Shown here in pieces: positions 7,879-17,302 of a stretch of DNA of 64,000 nucleotides (the stretch's first letter is position 1; each line of letters opens with the position of its first letter). This stretch comes from Dechloromonas sp. A34. Its GTDB lineage: Bacteria > Pseudomonadota > Gammaproteobacteria > Burkholderiales > Rhodocyclaceae. The notes under the pieces are model-generated. The model was not told the origin of the DNA, ran no database searches, and worked only from the letters and a program-made list of their open reading frames with translations. Location: contig NZ_CP102486.1 of NCBI RefSeq assembly GCF_026261605.1, positions 3,224,001-3,288,000 of the forward strand, written 5' to 3'. A program made the position numbers and the translations under genes.

Positions 7879-9274
7879 TAGGCAATTCCACACAAAAGTG
7901 AGCCCCTTTTTCGACAGCCAGCAATGAAACCGTCCCGCCCATGGCGCGCACCAGATCGCGCACGATGGACAGCCCGACGCCACTGCCCTGGCGTTGGGCC
8001 GGCGCTTCCCGCTGCCCCTGAACAAAGGGGTCGAAAATTCGCTGGCGGTCCTCCGGTGCAACCCCCGGCCCCTGATCGATGCACTCGAAGCGCAGACAAT
8101 CGTCGAGGCGGGAAACGACAAGACGGATTTCGCCGCTTTCGGGGCTGAAATCAATGGCGTTGGAAAGCAGGTTGTCCAGCACCACCACCATTTTTTCGCT
8201 ATCCAGATTGGCGCTGGCCCGCTCCGGCGCTTCGACGACAACTTTCACCCGCCGCGACTGGGCATGGAACTCCCGGCGCTGGACGACGCCTGCCAGGAAC
8301 TTGGCCAATTCCACCGGCTCAAGATTGAGGTGACGCGCCTCGAGAGCCGCGCCGTTCAGGCTGAGCAGGCTCTCGATCTGTTGCTGCAAACCGGTGACGT
8401 TGTGTTGCAGGATATCGACGACCTCGCGCTGGTTCGCCCCCAGCCGCCCGGGAACCTCTTCGCGCAGCAAGGCGACGCCTTCTTTCAGTGAGGTCAGCGG
8501 CGTTTTCAGTTCGTGCGAGACGTGGCGCAGGGTCCTTTCGCGATCGGCCTCGAGTTCCCCTAGGCGCTGCCGGAGCCAGTCCAGACGTCGGCCAAGCTGC
8601 CTGAGGTCGGCGGGTCCGCCGACCTTGATCGATTCATCGAACCGATTGGCACCGAGGCGGATAATAGCCTGCTCCAGTTGACGCACCGGCCGCACCAGCC
8701 ACCACGCCATGGCCAGGGCGACCAGCAAGGCGCCACCCAACGCAAGCGCGATCTGCCCGCCGAGGTGCAGGCGGTTCGCTTCCAGTTCGATGAGCAGACG
8801 GCTGTTCTGGTTTTCGATCCAACGCTGGCCAGCCTGCTTGAGCAACCCATTCAGTTCGACCATCCGGGACAGGAAAGGCGTCAGTTCGGCCTTGCCGATC
8901 TTTTTGTCCAATCCGCTGCGCAAGGCTTCCGCCACCATTTTCCACCCGCCGAGCAGCGGCGAGAGCGGCTCGGCCGCCAGTGTATCGAGGCGATCGACCA
9001 GAACCAGTGACTCGGCCAGATGCTCGTCGAAACGCTGGCGGAATACGGCATCGTCGAGAACCAGGTATTGCCGGGCGCTCCGCTCGATATCGACCGTACG
9101 TTCGGCCAGTTCCTGTATGGCTGCCGTCAGGTGGATGGCTTGTTCACTGCCGCGCCGACTTTCCTCGACCAGGCGCTCAACGACCATCCAGCTCCGGAGT
9201 GCTGCACCACCCAGCAGCAGAACGATCAAGGCGAAGCCCAGGAGCATGCCATGGCGAAAGGAAACTCGAATCAT
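7868..9274 (-). CDS. Membrane sensor histidine kinase, QseE/GlrK-like
   Basis: A 468-aa kinase. TM1 at about 10-27 (MLLGFALIVLLLGGAAL) is followed by a periplasmic helical sensor (28-175), TM2 (about 178-195, LALGGALLVALAMAWWLV), HAMP (VRPVRQLEQAI...), and HisKA with H-box LRHVSHELKTPLTSL. The HATPase domain includes DNLLSNAIDFSPESG, DQGPGVAPEDR and QGSGVGLSIV. It is predicted to phosphorylate the linked sigma-54 regulator. First gene of the operon; its stop overlaps the lipoprotein ATG. The AT-rich upstream region and two dyad boxes (9411-9491) separate it from the divergent bactofilin gene. Confidence 0.93.
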   Translation of the reverse strand: MIRVSFRHGMLLGFALIVLLLGGAALRSWMVVERLVEESRRGSEQAIHLTAAIQELAERTVDIERSARQYLVLDDAVFRQRFDEHLAESLVLVDRLDTLAAEPLSPLLGGWKMVAEALRSGLDKKIGKAELTPFLSRMVELNGLLKQAGQRWIENQNSRLLIELEANRLHLGGQIALALGGALLVALAMAWWLVRPVRQLEQAIIRLGANRFDESIKVGGPADLRQLGRRLDWLRQRLGELEADRERTLRHVSHELKTPLTSLKEGVALLREEVPGRLGANQREVVDILQHNVTGLQQQIESLLSLNGAALEARHLNLEPVELAKFLAGVVQRREFHAQSRRVKVVVEAPERASANLDSEKMVVVLDNLLSNAIDFSPESGEIRLVVSRLDDCLRFECIDQGPGVAPEDRQRIFDPFVQGQREAPAQRQGSGVGLSIVRDLVRAMGGTVSLLAVEKGAHFCVELPNEY

Positions 9275-9629
9275 CCGCGTTATATATGAAGAAAGTTGGA
9301 GTGTAGACCGTAAGCGCGCGCGGCACTGAAAGCGATGCCTCCGAGATACAGCAGAAATTCACCGCAAGATTCTAAAATTATTTACATAAATTCAATAAGT
9401 TAACGAAACTGTCGCCAATTTGCGACATCCAGCAAGCAGCATACATCCACGAATTCGGCAATTGCAAAAATATTTGTCGCCAATCCCCGACGGACAAGAC
9501 AGATGGACTCATGCCGGATATCAAGACATCTATATAACCATCTGTTTTTGTTTGATTTATATATTCTGGCTCGGTTATCGCTTTAGCTTTGCGAATTCAG
9601 CGTTCGACTACTTCAAAAAAGGAAGCCAC
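9275..9629. promoter_or_regulatory. Divergent intergenic region, QseE-like kinase / bactofilin
   Basis: A 355-base non-coding region, AT-rich in the middle (9371-9410). On the minus strand TTATTG and TAGAAT 18 bp apart form a weak sigma-70-like candidate for the kinase operon. Two related dyads, GTCGCCAATTTGCGAC (9411-9426) and GTCGCCAATCCCCGAC (9476-9491), match at 13 of 16 positions and start 65 bp apart, both in the same orientation. The plus side ends with AAGGAAG, the ribosome site of the bactofilin gene. I see no small ORF with support. Confidence 0.5.
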
Positions 9630-10196
9630 ATGTTCAGCAAATCGACCCCGACTATTCGCAACGACGTCATTACCCGCAAGGATGTACGCCCCGTTCTTGG
9701 GAATGGCAACAACCCAAGCACGCCCGATCTGTCGACCAAGGGTGCGCTTGAGGCCGCGGCGGAAAAGCCAGCTGAGGTCAAGTCGGAGGCGCCGGCCAAT
9801 ACGGAAAACGTCCTCGGCGCCCGCTTGATCGTCGGCCCCGATGTCAAGCTGAAAGGCGCAGAAATTCTCGACTGCGACACCCTGGTTGTCGAAGGGCGCG
9901 TCGAGGCCACCATGGACAGCCGGGTCATCCGGATTGCCGATCAGGGCTCATTTGCCGGCAAAGTCAGTATCGACATTGCCGAAATTCACGGCACCTTCGA
10001 GGGCGAATTAACGGCCCGTTCGCAATTAATCATTCACGCAACCGGTCGAGTCAGTGGCAAGATACGCTACGGGAAGCTCGTCATCGATGAAGGTGGTGAA
10101 CTGTGTGGCGATATCAACGCCATTTCCGCTGAAAGTCGTGCCTCACATCGCTCGGCAAACGATTTCGTTCCCACCCTGAATGCCGTTGCCGGTTGA
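9630..10196 (+). CDS. Bactofilin family polymer-forming protein
   Basis: A 188-aa cytoskeletal protein. ATG 9630 follows AAGGAAG; the longer open frame upstream has no such site. An N-terminal Pro/Glu/Ala-rich tail (1-65) leads into the bactofilin beta-helix: GARLIVGPDVKLKGAEILDC...VVEGRVEATMD...GSFAGKVSIDIAEIHGTFEGEL...GRVSGKIRYGKLVIDEGGEL. This is the regular repeat of short strands around G-x-V/I that stacks into filaments. Bactofilins act at the membrane in cell shape, polarity or envelope assembly. It lies immediately upstream of a FeeM-like gene. Confidence 0.92.
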   Translation: MFSKSTPTIRNDVITRKDVRPVLGNGNNPSTPDLSTKGALEAAAEKPAEVKSEAPANTENVLGARLIVGPDVKLKGAEILDCDTLVVEGRVEATMDSRVIRIADQGSFAGKVSIDIAEIHGTFEGELTARSQLIIHATGRVSGKIRYGKLVIDEGGELCGDINAISAESRASHRSANDFVPTLNAVAG

Positions 10197-10227
10197 AAGC
10201 TGCGTCCTGCCAACATAGAATCCTGAC

Positions 10228-10863
10228 ATGCTTAGTGCTTCGCCTCATTATTCATCTAGCAAACCGATTCCGGGGGCTGCGTTCTCGTCGCCAGCGGTGC
10301 TCTTTCGCTCGGCGGATCTCGTTATCCGCCGGGTGGAGGATTTCCAGGAGCGCCAGGCAAGCGATCTGCTGGTGCGACGCATGTACACTTGGCGGGGCTA
10401 TCGCTCCAATCCACATACAGCCCCAGTACATGAAGACCACCGCGTAACGCTGACCGCCTGGCTGGACAATGTGCTGGGCGCAACACTGACTTTGTCGCGT
10501 GATGGCGGCAATGGCTTGCTGTGTGAAGCCCTGTATCCGGAAGAGATCGCGGAGCTTCAGGCAAAAAGCCGGAGCATCTGCGAATACTCGCGGCTGGCCA
10601 TCGACCCCGACTACAGTTCACCGGAACTCATGGAATCGCTTTTCCGGACGGCTTACAACTTTGCCCGGACGCATTTCGACGCTAGCGACGCCGTCGTCGA
10701 GATCAACCCGCGGCATCGCCGCTACTATGAGCGACAACTGGGCTTCACCTGCCTCGGGCCGATCCGTACTTGCCCCAGAGTCGAAGCGCCAGCCATGCTG
10801 CTCCATCGCGACTTGCGTCACCCGCTACCCGAATCAGCGGCTATCGGGCGCCGCGCGGCCTAA
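10228..10863 (+). CDS. FeeM-like N-acyl amino acid synthase / GNAT-fold protein
   Basis: A 211-aa protein matching the autoinducer-synthase/GNAT-related FeeM pattern: VLGATLTLSRDGGNGLLCEALYP in the core strand region, then EYSRLAIDPDYSS, ESLFRTAYNFAR, and the terminal signature VVEINPRHRRYYERQLGF. FeeM proteins transfer acyl chains from acyl-ACP to amino acids such as tyrosine. The start at ATG 10228 gives an N-terminal Ser-rich tail of about 25 residues; ATG 10381 is too far in. It is 31 nt downstream of the bactofilin gene on the same strand, so possibly co-transcribed. The family call is fairly firm; the product is not known. Confidence 0.75.
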   Translation: MLSASPHYSSSKPIPGAAFSSPAVLFRSADLVIRRVEDFQERQASDLLVRRMYTWRGYRSNPHTAPVHEDHRVTLTAWLDNVLGATLTLSRDGGNGLLCEALYPEEIAELQAKSRSICEYSRLAIDPDYSSPELMESLFRTAYNFARTHFDASDAVVEINPRHRRYYERQLGFTCLGPIRTCPRVEAPAMLLHRDLRHPLPESAAIGRRAA

Positions 10864-10982
10864 ACCTTCGCCTCATCAGTTCGCACCAGCGCCATCGCCA
10901 GCGCGCAAAACGGCTGAATTTAAGTCGTTATAGATGGTCAACCCCCGCAGATATGATTCACTACATTGCGGGGAGAAATACC

Positions 10983-11375
10983 ATGCGTGATCCGTTACCG
11001 CCCCTCGGCCTCAAGTACGTCAAAGTCGTTGCCCTGTCCGTGACCGAGCTTGAGCGTGCGAATCGGTTCTACCAGGAAAAGCTTGGCCTCGAGCCGGCTT
11101 TCGAGGGAAAAGAACAGGTCGGATGGCAACTCGGCCAAGTGATTCTGATGCTCAAACCCGACTGGGCAGCGCCAACGGACCGGCCGAACCCACGCATTAC
11201 GGTCGCCACTGACCATGCTCCGACCACTCAGGAGGCACTACGCGCGCGGGGCATCACGATCGCCAACGAAGTGCAGGTCTACGGCGACTTCCATGTCGGC
11301 AGTTTTCTCGACAGCGAAGGCAACAAGCTGTGGTTCTGCTCGCCGACAAACACCTCGGGATCACCGCCTGCCTGA
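10983..11375 (+). CDS. VOC (glyoxalase/dioxygenase fold) protein
   Basis: A 130-aa single VOC module pair: KYVKVVALSVTELERANRFYQEKLGL opens the first beta-alpha-beta-beta-beta unit, and HVGSFLDSEGNKLWFCSP closes the second. VOC members are metal-dependent lyases, dioxygenases or resistance proteins; no diagnostic substrate residues can be read here. ATG 10983 has GGGGAGAAA upstream; ATG 10953 in the same frame lacks one. Confidence 0.88.
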   Translation: MRDPLPPLGLKYVKVVALSVTELERANRFYQEKLGLEPAFEGKEQVGWQLGQVILMLKPDWAAPTDRPNPRITVATDHAPTTQEALRARGITIANEVQVYGDFHVGSFLDSEGNKLWFCSPTNTSGSPPA

Positions 11376-11586
11376 CCGCCCCCCGTGCATTATGGCAGTG
11401 GACGAATCACCTGCCACGGATGAACGATAGCTCGAGTCGGCAATGAGCCACTTGCGCAGCAATTCCGGCCACGGCTGCCCATAGTAGAATCGCGGGCTTG
11501 GAATTTCAGCGCTCCCTCAATAGCGGGGAGCAAGTTCGTTCATGGAACCCAAGGGTTCTAATTAATTTTTCTGAAAGTGCCGCGTA

Positions 11587-13251
11587 ATGGCCCAATACGT
11601 AATGTCGATGCTGCGCGTCAGCAAAATCGTCCCGCCCAAACGACAGATCATCAAGGATATTTCCCTTTCCTTCTTCCCCGGTGCCAAGATCGGCCTGCTC
11701 GGCCTGAACGGCTCGGGCAAATCGACCGTGCTCAAGATCATGGCCGGCGTCGACAAGGAGTACGACGGCGAAGTGCAGCACCTGGCCGGCGTCTCGATCG
11801 GCTACCTGCCGCAGGAACCGCAGCTCGACCCAACCAAGACGGTCAAGGAGGAAGTCGAGTCGGCCCTCGGCGAAGTCATGCAGGCCCAGGCCAAGCTGGA
11901 CGAGGTCTATGCCGCCTACGCCGACCCGGAAGCCGATTTCGACAAACTGGCCGAAGAACAGGCGCGGCTGGAAGCGATCATCGCCACCTCGGGTGCCGAC
12001 ACCGAAGCCCAAATGGAACTGGCCGCCGACGCGTTGCGCCTGCCGCCTTGGGATGCCATCATCGGCAACCTGTCGGGCGGTGAAAAGCGCCGCGTCGCTC
12101 TATGCAAACTGCTGCTCGCCAAGCCGGACATGCTGCTGCTCGATGAGCCGACCAACCACCTGGACGCCGAATCGGTCGAATGGCTGGAACAGTTCCTCGT
12201 CCGCTTCCCGGGCACCGTCGTCGCCGTCACCCACGACCGCTACTTCCTCGATAATGCGGCAGAGTGGATTCTCGAACTCGACCGCGGTCACGGCATTCCG
12301 TACAAAGGCAATTACTCGTCCTGGCTGGAGCAGAAGGAAGCCCGCCTGGAGACGGAAAACAAGCAGATCGACGCCCACATGAAGGCGATGAAGCAGGAAC
12401 TGGAGTGGGTACGTTCCAATCCCAAGGCGCGCCAAGCCAAGAGCAAGTCTCGTATCGCCCGTTTCGAGGAATTGTCCAGCCAGGAATACCAGAAGCGCAA
12501 CGAAACCCAGGAAATCTTTATTCCGGTCGGCGAGCGTCTCGGCGGCAAGGTCATCGAGTTCAACGGCGTCAGCAAGTCATTTGGCGACAAGCTGTTGATG
12601 GACAACGTCAACTTCACCATCCCGGCCGGCGCCATTGTCGGCATCATCGGCCCGAACGGTGCCGGCAAATCGACGCTGTTCAAGATGATCACCGGCCAGC
12701 AACAGCCGGATTCAGGCACGGTCGACATCGGCCCGACGGTCAAGATGGCCTACGTCGACCAGTCGCGCGACTGCCTCGACGGCAGCAAGACGGTGTTCGA
12801 AGAACTGGCCCAGGGCAGCGACATCCTGCAGATCGGCAAATTCGAGATGCCGTCGCGCGCCTACATCGGCCGCTTCAATTTCAAGGGCGCCGACCAGGGC
12901 AAGCAGGTCGGCAACCTGTCCGGCGGTGAACGCGGCCGTCTGCACCTGGCCAAGACGCTGATGACCGGCGGCAACGTCCTGCTGCTCGACGAACCGTCCA
13001 ACGACCTCGACGTCGAAACGCTGCGCGCCCTGGAAGATGCGCTACTCGAATTCCCCGGCTGCGCCATGGTCATCTCGCACGATCGCTGGTTCCTCGACCG
13101 CATCTGTACGCACATCCTGGCCGCCGAAGGCGATTCGCAGTGGAATTTCTTCGAAGGCAACTTCCAGGAGTACGAAGAGGACAAGAAGAAGCGCCTCGGC
13201 GAAGAAGGCGCCAAGCCGAAGCGTATCCGCTACAAGCCGATCACGCGCTGA
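11587..13251 (+). CDS. ettA: Energy-dependent translational throttle protein EttA (ABC-F)
   Basis: A 554-aa ABC-F ATPase with two nucleotide-binding domains and no membrane segment. NBD1 has Walker A GLNGSGKS (about 38-45), signature LSGGEKRR and Walker [13 protein letters not shown]. The linker/arm with basic helix ([16 protein letters not shown]) separates NBD2, with [16 protein letters not shown] and [12 protein letters not shown]. The N-terminus ([19 protein letters not shown]) is diagnostic of EttA. EttA binds the ribosomal E site and gates the first elongation step by ATP/ADP status. Monocistronic, with a strong terminator 20 nt downstream. Confidence 0.97.
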   Translation: MAQYVMSMLRVSKIVPPKRQIIKDISLSFFPGAKIGLLGLNGSGKSTVLKIMAGVDKEYDGEVQHLAGVSIGYLPQEPQLDPTKTVKEEVESALGEVMQAQAKLDEVYAAYADPEADFDKLAEEQARLEAIIATSGADTEAQMELAADALRLPPWDAIIGNLSGGEKRRVALCKLLLAKPDMLLLDEPTNHLDAESVEWLEQFLVRFPGTVVAVTHDRYFLDNAAEWILELDRGHGIPYKGNYSSWLEQKEARLETENKQIDAHMKAMKQELEWVRSNPKARQAKSKSRIARFEELSSQEYQKRNETQEIFIPVGERLGGKVIEFNGVSKSFGDKLLMDNVNFTIPAGAIVGIIGPNGAGKSTLFKMITGQQQPDSGTVDIGPTVKMAYVDQSRDCLDGSKTVFEELAQGSDILQIGKFEMPSRAYIGRFNFKGADQGKQVGNLSGGERGRLHLAKTLMTGGNVLLLDEPSNDLDVETLRALEDALLEFPGCAMVISHDRWFLDRICTHILAAEGDSQWNFFEGNFQEYEEDKKKRLGEEGAKPKRIRYKPITR

Positions 13252-13271
13252 GCCTTAACGTAGACAGCAAA

Positions 13272-13301
13272 ACGGGCGCCGTATGGCGCCCGTTCTTTTT
13301 T
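13272..13301 (+). terminator. Rho-independent terminator of ettA
   Basis: ACGGGCGCC, loop GTAT, GGCGCCCGT (13272-13293), followed directly by TCTTTTTT. Nine-bp perfect GC-rich stem. Confidence 0.93.
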
Positions 13302-13341
13302 GCCCCCCGCCATCGCGAAGGGCGTAATAACTGTGGTGGAT

Positions 13342-13620
13342 TTAGTGCTTCAGATTGGCAGAGAAAACAGCCTTGGTTTTTTCGGAAAACTGGAATTCGT
13401 TGAAAGCGCGGTCGATTTCGGCTTCGTTGCGGCCTGCGGAATGATCTTCGAAGCAGATGCCGATGGTCTTGCCGTTGGCGGCCAGGGTCTGGAAGGCATA
13501 ACGCCAACGTTGAGCTTCAGCCAGCCGCTCGCGCAGTTCGGCTTCGTTGGAAATCGTAATGCCGGCATTCTTCAGGGAATCCAGGAATTGTTCGAAGGAT
13601 TCGTTGCTCAAACTGCCCAT
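13342..13620 (-). CDS. Conserved-looking small hypothetical protein
   Basis: A 92-aa soluble acidic protein with no signal or membrane segment. ATG 13620 has GGAG at 7-8 nt. It is mostly helical by composition (NESFEQFLDSLKNAGITI, EAELRERLAEAQRWRYAF), then a short strand with FEDHSAGRNEAEID and a basic C-terminus. I do not recognise the family. Codon use matches the neighbours. It stands alone between ettA (its terminator) and the divergent methyltransferase. Confidence 0.75.
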   Translation of the reverse strand: MGSLSNESFEQFLDSLKNAGITISNEAELRERLAEAQRWRYAFQTLAANGKTIGICFEDHSAGRNEAEIDRAFNEFQFSEKTKAVFSANLKH

Positions 13621-13731
13621 TTATTTCTCCGTATGAAGTGCGGTGTTGGATCACCATGAGCCTAATAACGAGGCGATTTCAATTCGGTTGACACGAAAGT
13701 CATAGAACTTTGAATGCGATAATCTCGCCCC

Positions 13732-14553
13732 ATGAAAAAGCAAAACCCACCGGCCGCGATCCCGGAAATCCGCCCCGGGCAGTCCATCGAACTGCTAAAG
13801 GAACTACACATCCTGACCCGCGACGGTAAGCTCAACCAGGACACCCGCCGCAAGCTGAAACAGGTCTATCACCTCTACCAGTTCATCGAACCCTTGCTGG
13901 CGGATGCCGAGACACTGGTCGACCATGGAGCCGGCAAGTCCTATCTCGGTTTCATCCTCTATGACCTGTTCAGCAAAAACCAGGCCACAGGCGAAATCAT
14001 TGGTATCGAAAGCCGCCCGGAACTCGTCGACAAATCCCGCGAACTGGCCGCCCGGCTTGGCTTCGAACGGATGCGCTTCCTCGCCTGCACGGTCGAGGAT
14101 TCGCTGACCTCACCGGAGCTCCCGAACCAGGTCGATGTCGTGACAGCACTACACGCCTGCAACACGGCGACCGACGATGCGATCCGTTTTGCCCTGACCA
14201 AGGAAGCCCGGCATATCGTCCTCGTGCCTTGCTGCCAGGCCGAAGTGGCCTCGGCCATGCGGGCCAGAAAGAATGAATCGCTGGGCAAAACAGCCCTGTC
14301 CGAACTTTGGCGACACCCGATCCACACCCGCGAGCTGGGTAGCCACCTGACCAACGTGCTGCGCTGCCTCTTGCTCGAGTCGCACGGCTACGACGTCACG
14401 GTCACCGAACTGGTCGGATGGGAGCATTCGATGAAGAACGAGTTGATCATCGCCTCCAAGCGCGGCACGCCCCGCAAGAACGCCCGCGAGCGCGCCGAGG
14501 CCATCCTGCGCGAATTCAATCTCGAAGAACTCGCCCCGCGTTTTGCGTACTAA
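13732..14553 (+). CDS. Class I SAM-dependent methyltransferase (Methyltransf_32 type)
   Basis: A 273-aa protein. The SAM-binding motif is VDHGAGKSYLGFILYDLF (about 62-79) with acidic loop GIESRPELV. Motif IV region DVVTALHACNTATDDAI and the following VLVPCCQAEV are the signatures of the Methyltransf_32 group. The substrate is unknown; relatives have been linked to RNA modification, but that is not readable here. It is 6 nt upstream of rlhA and probably co-transcribed with it. Confidence 0.88.
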   Translation: MKKQNPPAAIPEIRPGQSIELLKELHILTRDGKLNQDTRRKLKQVYHLYQFIEPLLADAETLVDHGAGKSYLGFILYDLFSKNQATGEIIGIESRPELVDKSRELAARLGFERMRFLACTVEDSLTSPELPNQVDVVTALHACNTATDDAIRFALTKEARHIVLVPCCQAEVASAMRARKNESLGKTALSELWRHPIHTRELGSHLTNVLRCLLLESHGYDVTVTELVGWEHSMKNELIIASKRGTPRKNARERAEAILREFNLEELAPRFAY

Positions 14554-14559
14554 GGCGCC

Positions 14560-16437
14560 ATGACCCGTCCCCAACACCCCATCGAACTCCTCGCCCCGGC
14601 CAAGAATGCCGATTTCGGCATCGAAGCCATCAAGCATGGTGCCGATGCCGTCTATATCGGCGGCCCGGCCTTCGGCGCCCGCTACGGTGCCGGCAATACC
14701 GTCGCCGATATCGAACGCCTTTCCGCGTACGCCCATCGTTTCCACGCCAAGGTTTTCGTCGCCCTCAACACCATCCTGCGCGACGACGAACTGGAAGAAG
14801 CCCGTCGCCTGGCTTGGCAGATTTATCAAGCCGGTGCCGACGCCCTGATCATCCAGGACATGGGCCTGCTCGAACTCGACCTGCCGCCGATCCAGTTACA
14901 CGCCAGTACGCAGACCGACATCCGTAACCCGGCCAAGGCCAGGTTCCTGGAGGACGTCGGTTTCTCGCAGATCGTGCTGGCCCGTGAAATGAGCATCGGC
15001 GAGATCGCCACCGTCGCCCGCAAAACCACGCTGGCCCTTGAATACTTCGTCCATGGCGCACTGTGTGTCGCCTACTCCGGACAGTGCTACATCAGCCACG
15101 CTCATACCGGGCGCAGCGCCAACCGCGGCGAGTGTTCGCAGGCCTGCCGCCTGCCGTACACGCTGGTCGATGACAAGGGCAAGACCATCACCGAAAACCA
15201 GCATCTGCTGTCGATGAAGGACAACAACCAGAGCGAAAACCTGCTCGAACTGGTCCGCGCCGGCGTCAGTTCGTTCAAGATCGAGGGGCGGCTAAAGGAC
15301 CTCTCCTACGTCAAGAACATTACCGCCCATTACCGCTCGCTGCTCGACGACATCATCGCCCAGCATCCCGAATACAGCCGCGCCGCCAGCGGCCATAGCA
15401 CCTTCACCTTCACGCCGCAGCCGGACAAGACCTTCAACCGCGGCTACACCGATTATTTCGCCAACGATCGCCAGGACGACATCGGCGCCTTCGATTCGCC
15501 GAGTTTCGTCGGTGAGCCGATCGGCGACGTGGTCGATATCGGCCCCGGCTATTTCACGGTCAATGCCGAGATCGATTTCAACAATGGTGACGGCGTCTGC
15601 TTTTACGACGCTCACGGCGAAGTGCTCGGCATGCGGATCAATCGGGCCGAAGGCAAGACGCTGTACCCGGCGGAGACTCCCGAAGAACTGACGGTTGGCA
15701 CCACCTTGTTCCGCAACCGCGACCAGGAATTTGAGCGGGCGCTGGAAAAGGATTCTGCCGAACGCCGCATCGCGATCAAGCCGGTGTTTTCCGAAACGCC
15801 TGATGGCTTTGCGCTGACACTCAACGACGAGGATGGCGTCACGGTCACGGTCGATCTGCCGCATGCGAAGGAGGCCGCGAAGAATGCTGAGCGGGCGACC
15901 GCTGCCCTGAGCGAACAACTCGCCAAGTTCGGCAACACCCTGTTCGTCGCCGAGCCGGTCGAGCTGCAATTGTCGCAGCCGTGGTTCCTGCCAGTCGGTG
16001 CACTCAACGCACTGCGCCGCGAAGCCACCGAGAAACTCGAAGCCGCCCGGCTCGCGGCCCACCCACGCCCACCGCGTGCCGCTCCGGCGGCCACGCCGGT
16101 ACCCTACCCGCAAGACGAGCTGACCTATCTCGGCAATGTCTTCAACGCCCAAGCCCGCGCCTTCTACGAGAAGCACGGCGTCAAGCTGATCGAGGAAGCC
16201 TACGAGGCTGGCAACGAAAAAGGCATGGTCTCGCTGATGATCACCCGCCATTGCCTGCGCTACAGCTTCAACCTGTGCCCGAAGGAAGTGAAGCACCTGA
16301 AGCCGGACCCGATGACGCTGATCAACGGCAACGAAAAGCTGATCCTCAAGTTCGACTGTAAGGCCTGCGAGATGCACGTCGTCGGCAAGATGAAGAAAGG
16401 CGTCAAGCTGAACCTGGGAACCATCCGTCCGGCATAA
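14560..16437 (+). CDS. rlhA: 23S rRNA 5-hydroxycytidine C2501 synthase RlhA (U32 family)
   Basis: 625 aa, the length of RlhA/YdcP rather than the shorter TrhP. The N-terminal U32 core includes HGADAVYIGGPAFGAR, HASTQTDIRN, FVHGALCVAYSGQCYISH and GRSANRGECSQACRLPY, whose cysteines match the family's iron-sulfur ligands. The C-terminal domain has ITRHCLRYSFNLCPKE and FDCKACEMHVVGK. In E. coli RlhA hydroxylates C2501 with prephenate/iron dependence (family knowledge). Close similarity to E. coli YdcP is visible along the whole length. It sits in an operon-like run with the methyltransferase upstream and the zinc-ribbon gene 7 nt downstream. Confidence 0.95.
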   Translation: MTRPQHPIELLAPAKNADFGIEAIKHGADAVYIGGPAFGARYGAGNTVADIERLSAYAHRFHAKVFVALNTILRDDELEEARRLAWQIYQAGADALIIQDMGLLELDLPPIQLHASTQTDIRNPAKARFLEDVGFSQIVLAREMSIGEIATVARKTTLALEYFVHGALCVAYSGQCYISHAHTGRSANRGECSQACRLPYTLVDDKGKTITENQHLLSMKDNNQSENLLELVRAGVSSFKIEGRLKDLSYVKNITAHYRSLLDDIIAQHPEYSRAASGHSTFTFTPQPDKTFNRGYTDYFANDRQDDIGAFDSPSFVGEPIGDVVDIGPGYFTVNAEIDFNNGDGVCFYDAHGEVLGMRINRAEGKTLYPAETPEELTVGTTLFRNRDQEFERALEKDSAERRIAIKPVFSETPDGFALTLNDEDGVTVTVDLPHAKEAAKNAERATAALSEQLAKFGNTLFVAEPVELQLSQPWFLPVGALNALRREATEKLEAARLAAHPRPPRAAPAATPVPYPQDELTYLGNVFNAQARAFYEKHGVKLIEEAYEAGNEKGMVSLMITRHCLRYSFNLCPKEVKHLKPDPMTLINGNEKLILKFDCKACEMHVVGKMKKGVKLNLGTIRPA

Positions 16438-16444
16438 TACCGGC

Positions 16445-17164
16445 ATGCAACCAACCGCCTGCCCCTCCTGCCGCCAAGTCATGAGCAAGCACCGCTTGGA
16501 GCGCTTGCTGCATGGCGAGGTGGTTCTTGATCTGTGCTTCCACTGCAACGGCATCTGGTTCGACGACTACGAGAGCGCCCAGATCACCCCCGGCGGCATC
16601 ATCGAACTGTTCAAGCTGCTGCACGAGCACCACGACGACCAGCGCCTGCCCCTGCGCGACCCGCTGGCCTGCCCACGCTGTCACGAACGCCTGCTGCACG
16701 GGCTCGACCTGGCCAAGCATGGCGGCCGCTTCAACTACCACCGCTGCCTGCAGAAGCACGGACGCTTCACCACCTTCGCCCAGTTCATGATCGAGAAGGG
16801 CTTCGTCCGCCAGCTCAACCCGGCCGAGATCGACGAGCTGTCCGCCAAGGTCGGCATCATCCGCTGCATGGGCTGCGGCGCCCCTGTCGATATCCGCCAC
16901 GAGCACGCCTGCGGCCACTGTCGGGCGCCGATTACCATCCTCGACCCCGGTGCAGTCGAACAGGCACTGACACGCCTCAAGACCGCTGAAGTCAGGCGAA
17001 CTACAGCTGACGTCGAGGTTCTGGGCGATGCCATCGTGATGCGCGAACGCGAAAAGTCACGACTGAAACGCATGAAACAGGAACCGGATAACGCTGGCAT
17101 TATCGATGCGATCGACCTGATTTCAGCCGGAGCAGAGTTTGTCTGGAACCTGATCAAGCGATAG
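16445..17164 (+). CDS. Zinc-ribbon (zf-TFIIB-like) protein
   Basis: A 239-aa cytoplasmic protein with repeated Cys pairs: CPSCRQVM...CFHCNGIWFDDYE (a zf-TFIIB ribbon at about 6-45), CPRCHERLLHG (about 77), and a third ribbon CMGCGAPVDIRHEHACGHC (about 142-160). The C-terminus is a basic helix (REREKSRLKRMKQ). Zinc-binding proteins of this kind are widespread, with no assigned role. Immediately follows rlhA. Confidence 0.82.
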   Translation: MQPTACPSCRQVMSKHRLERLLHGEVVLDLCFHCNGIWFDDYESAQITPGGIIELFKLLHEHHDDQRLPLRDPLACPRCHERLLHGLDLAKHGGRFNYHRCLQKHGRFTTFAQFMIEKGFVRQLNPAEIDELSAKVGIIRCMGCGAPVDIRHEHACGHCRAPITILDPGAVEQALTRLKTAEVRRTTADVEVLGDAIVMREREKSRLKRMKQEPDNAGIIDAIDLISAGAEFVWNLIKR

Positions 17165-17302
17165 GGGAAATACTGCCGACCGGCAACGGAAGAGGCGCAC
17201 CATTCTTTTTGGTTAGAGCGCTGCGGCAAGAGAACTTAGGCAAGCTATCCGTGTCCGACGTGCTGGCTGCAATTTACTCAACCCGAAGCGAAAGGATCCA
17301 AG

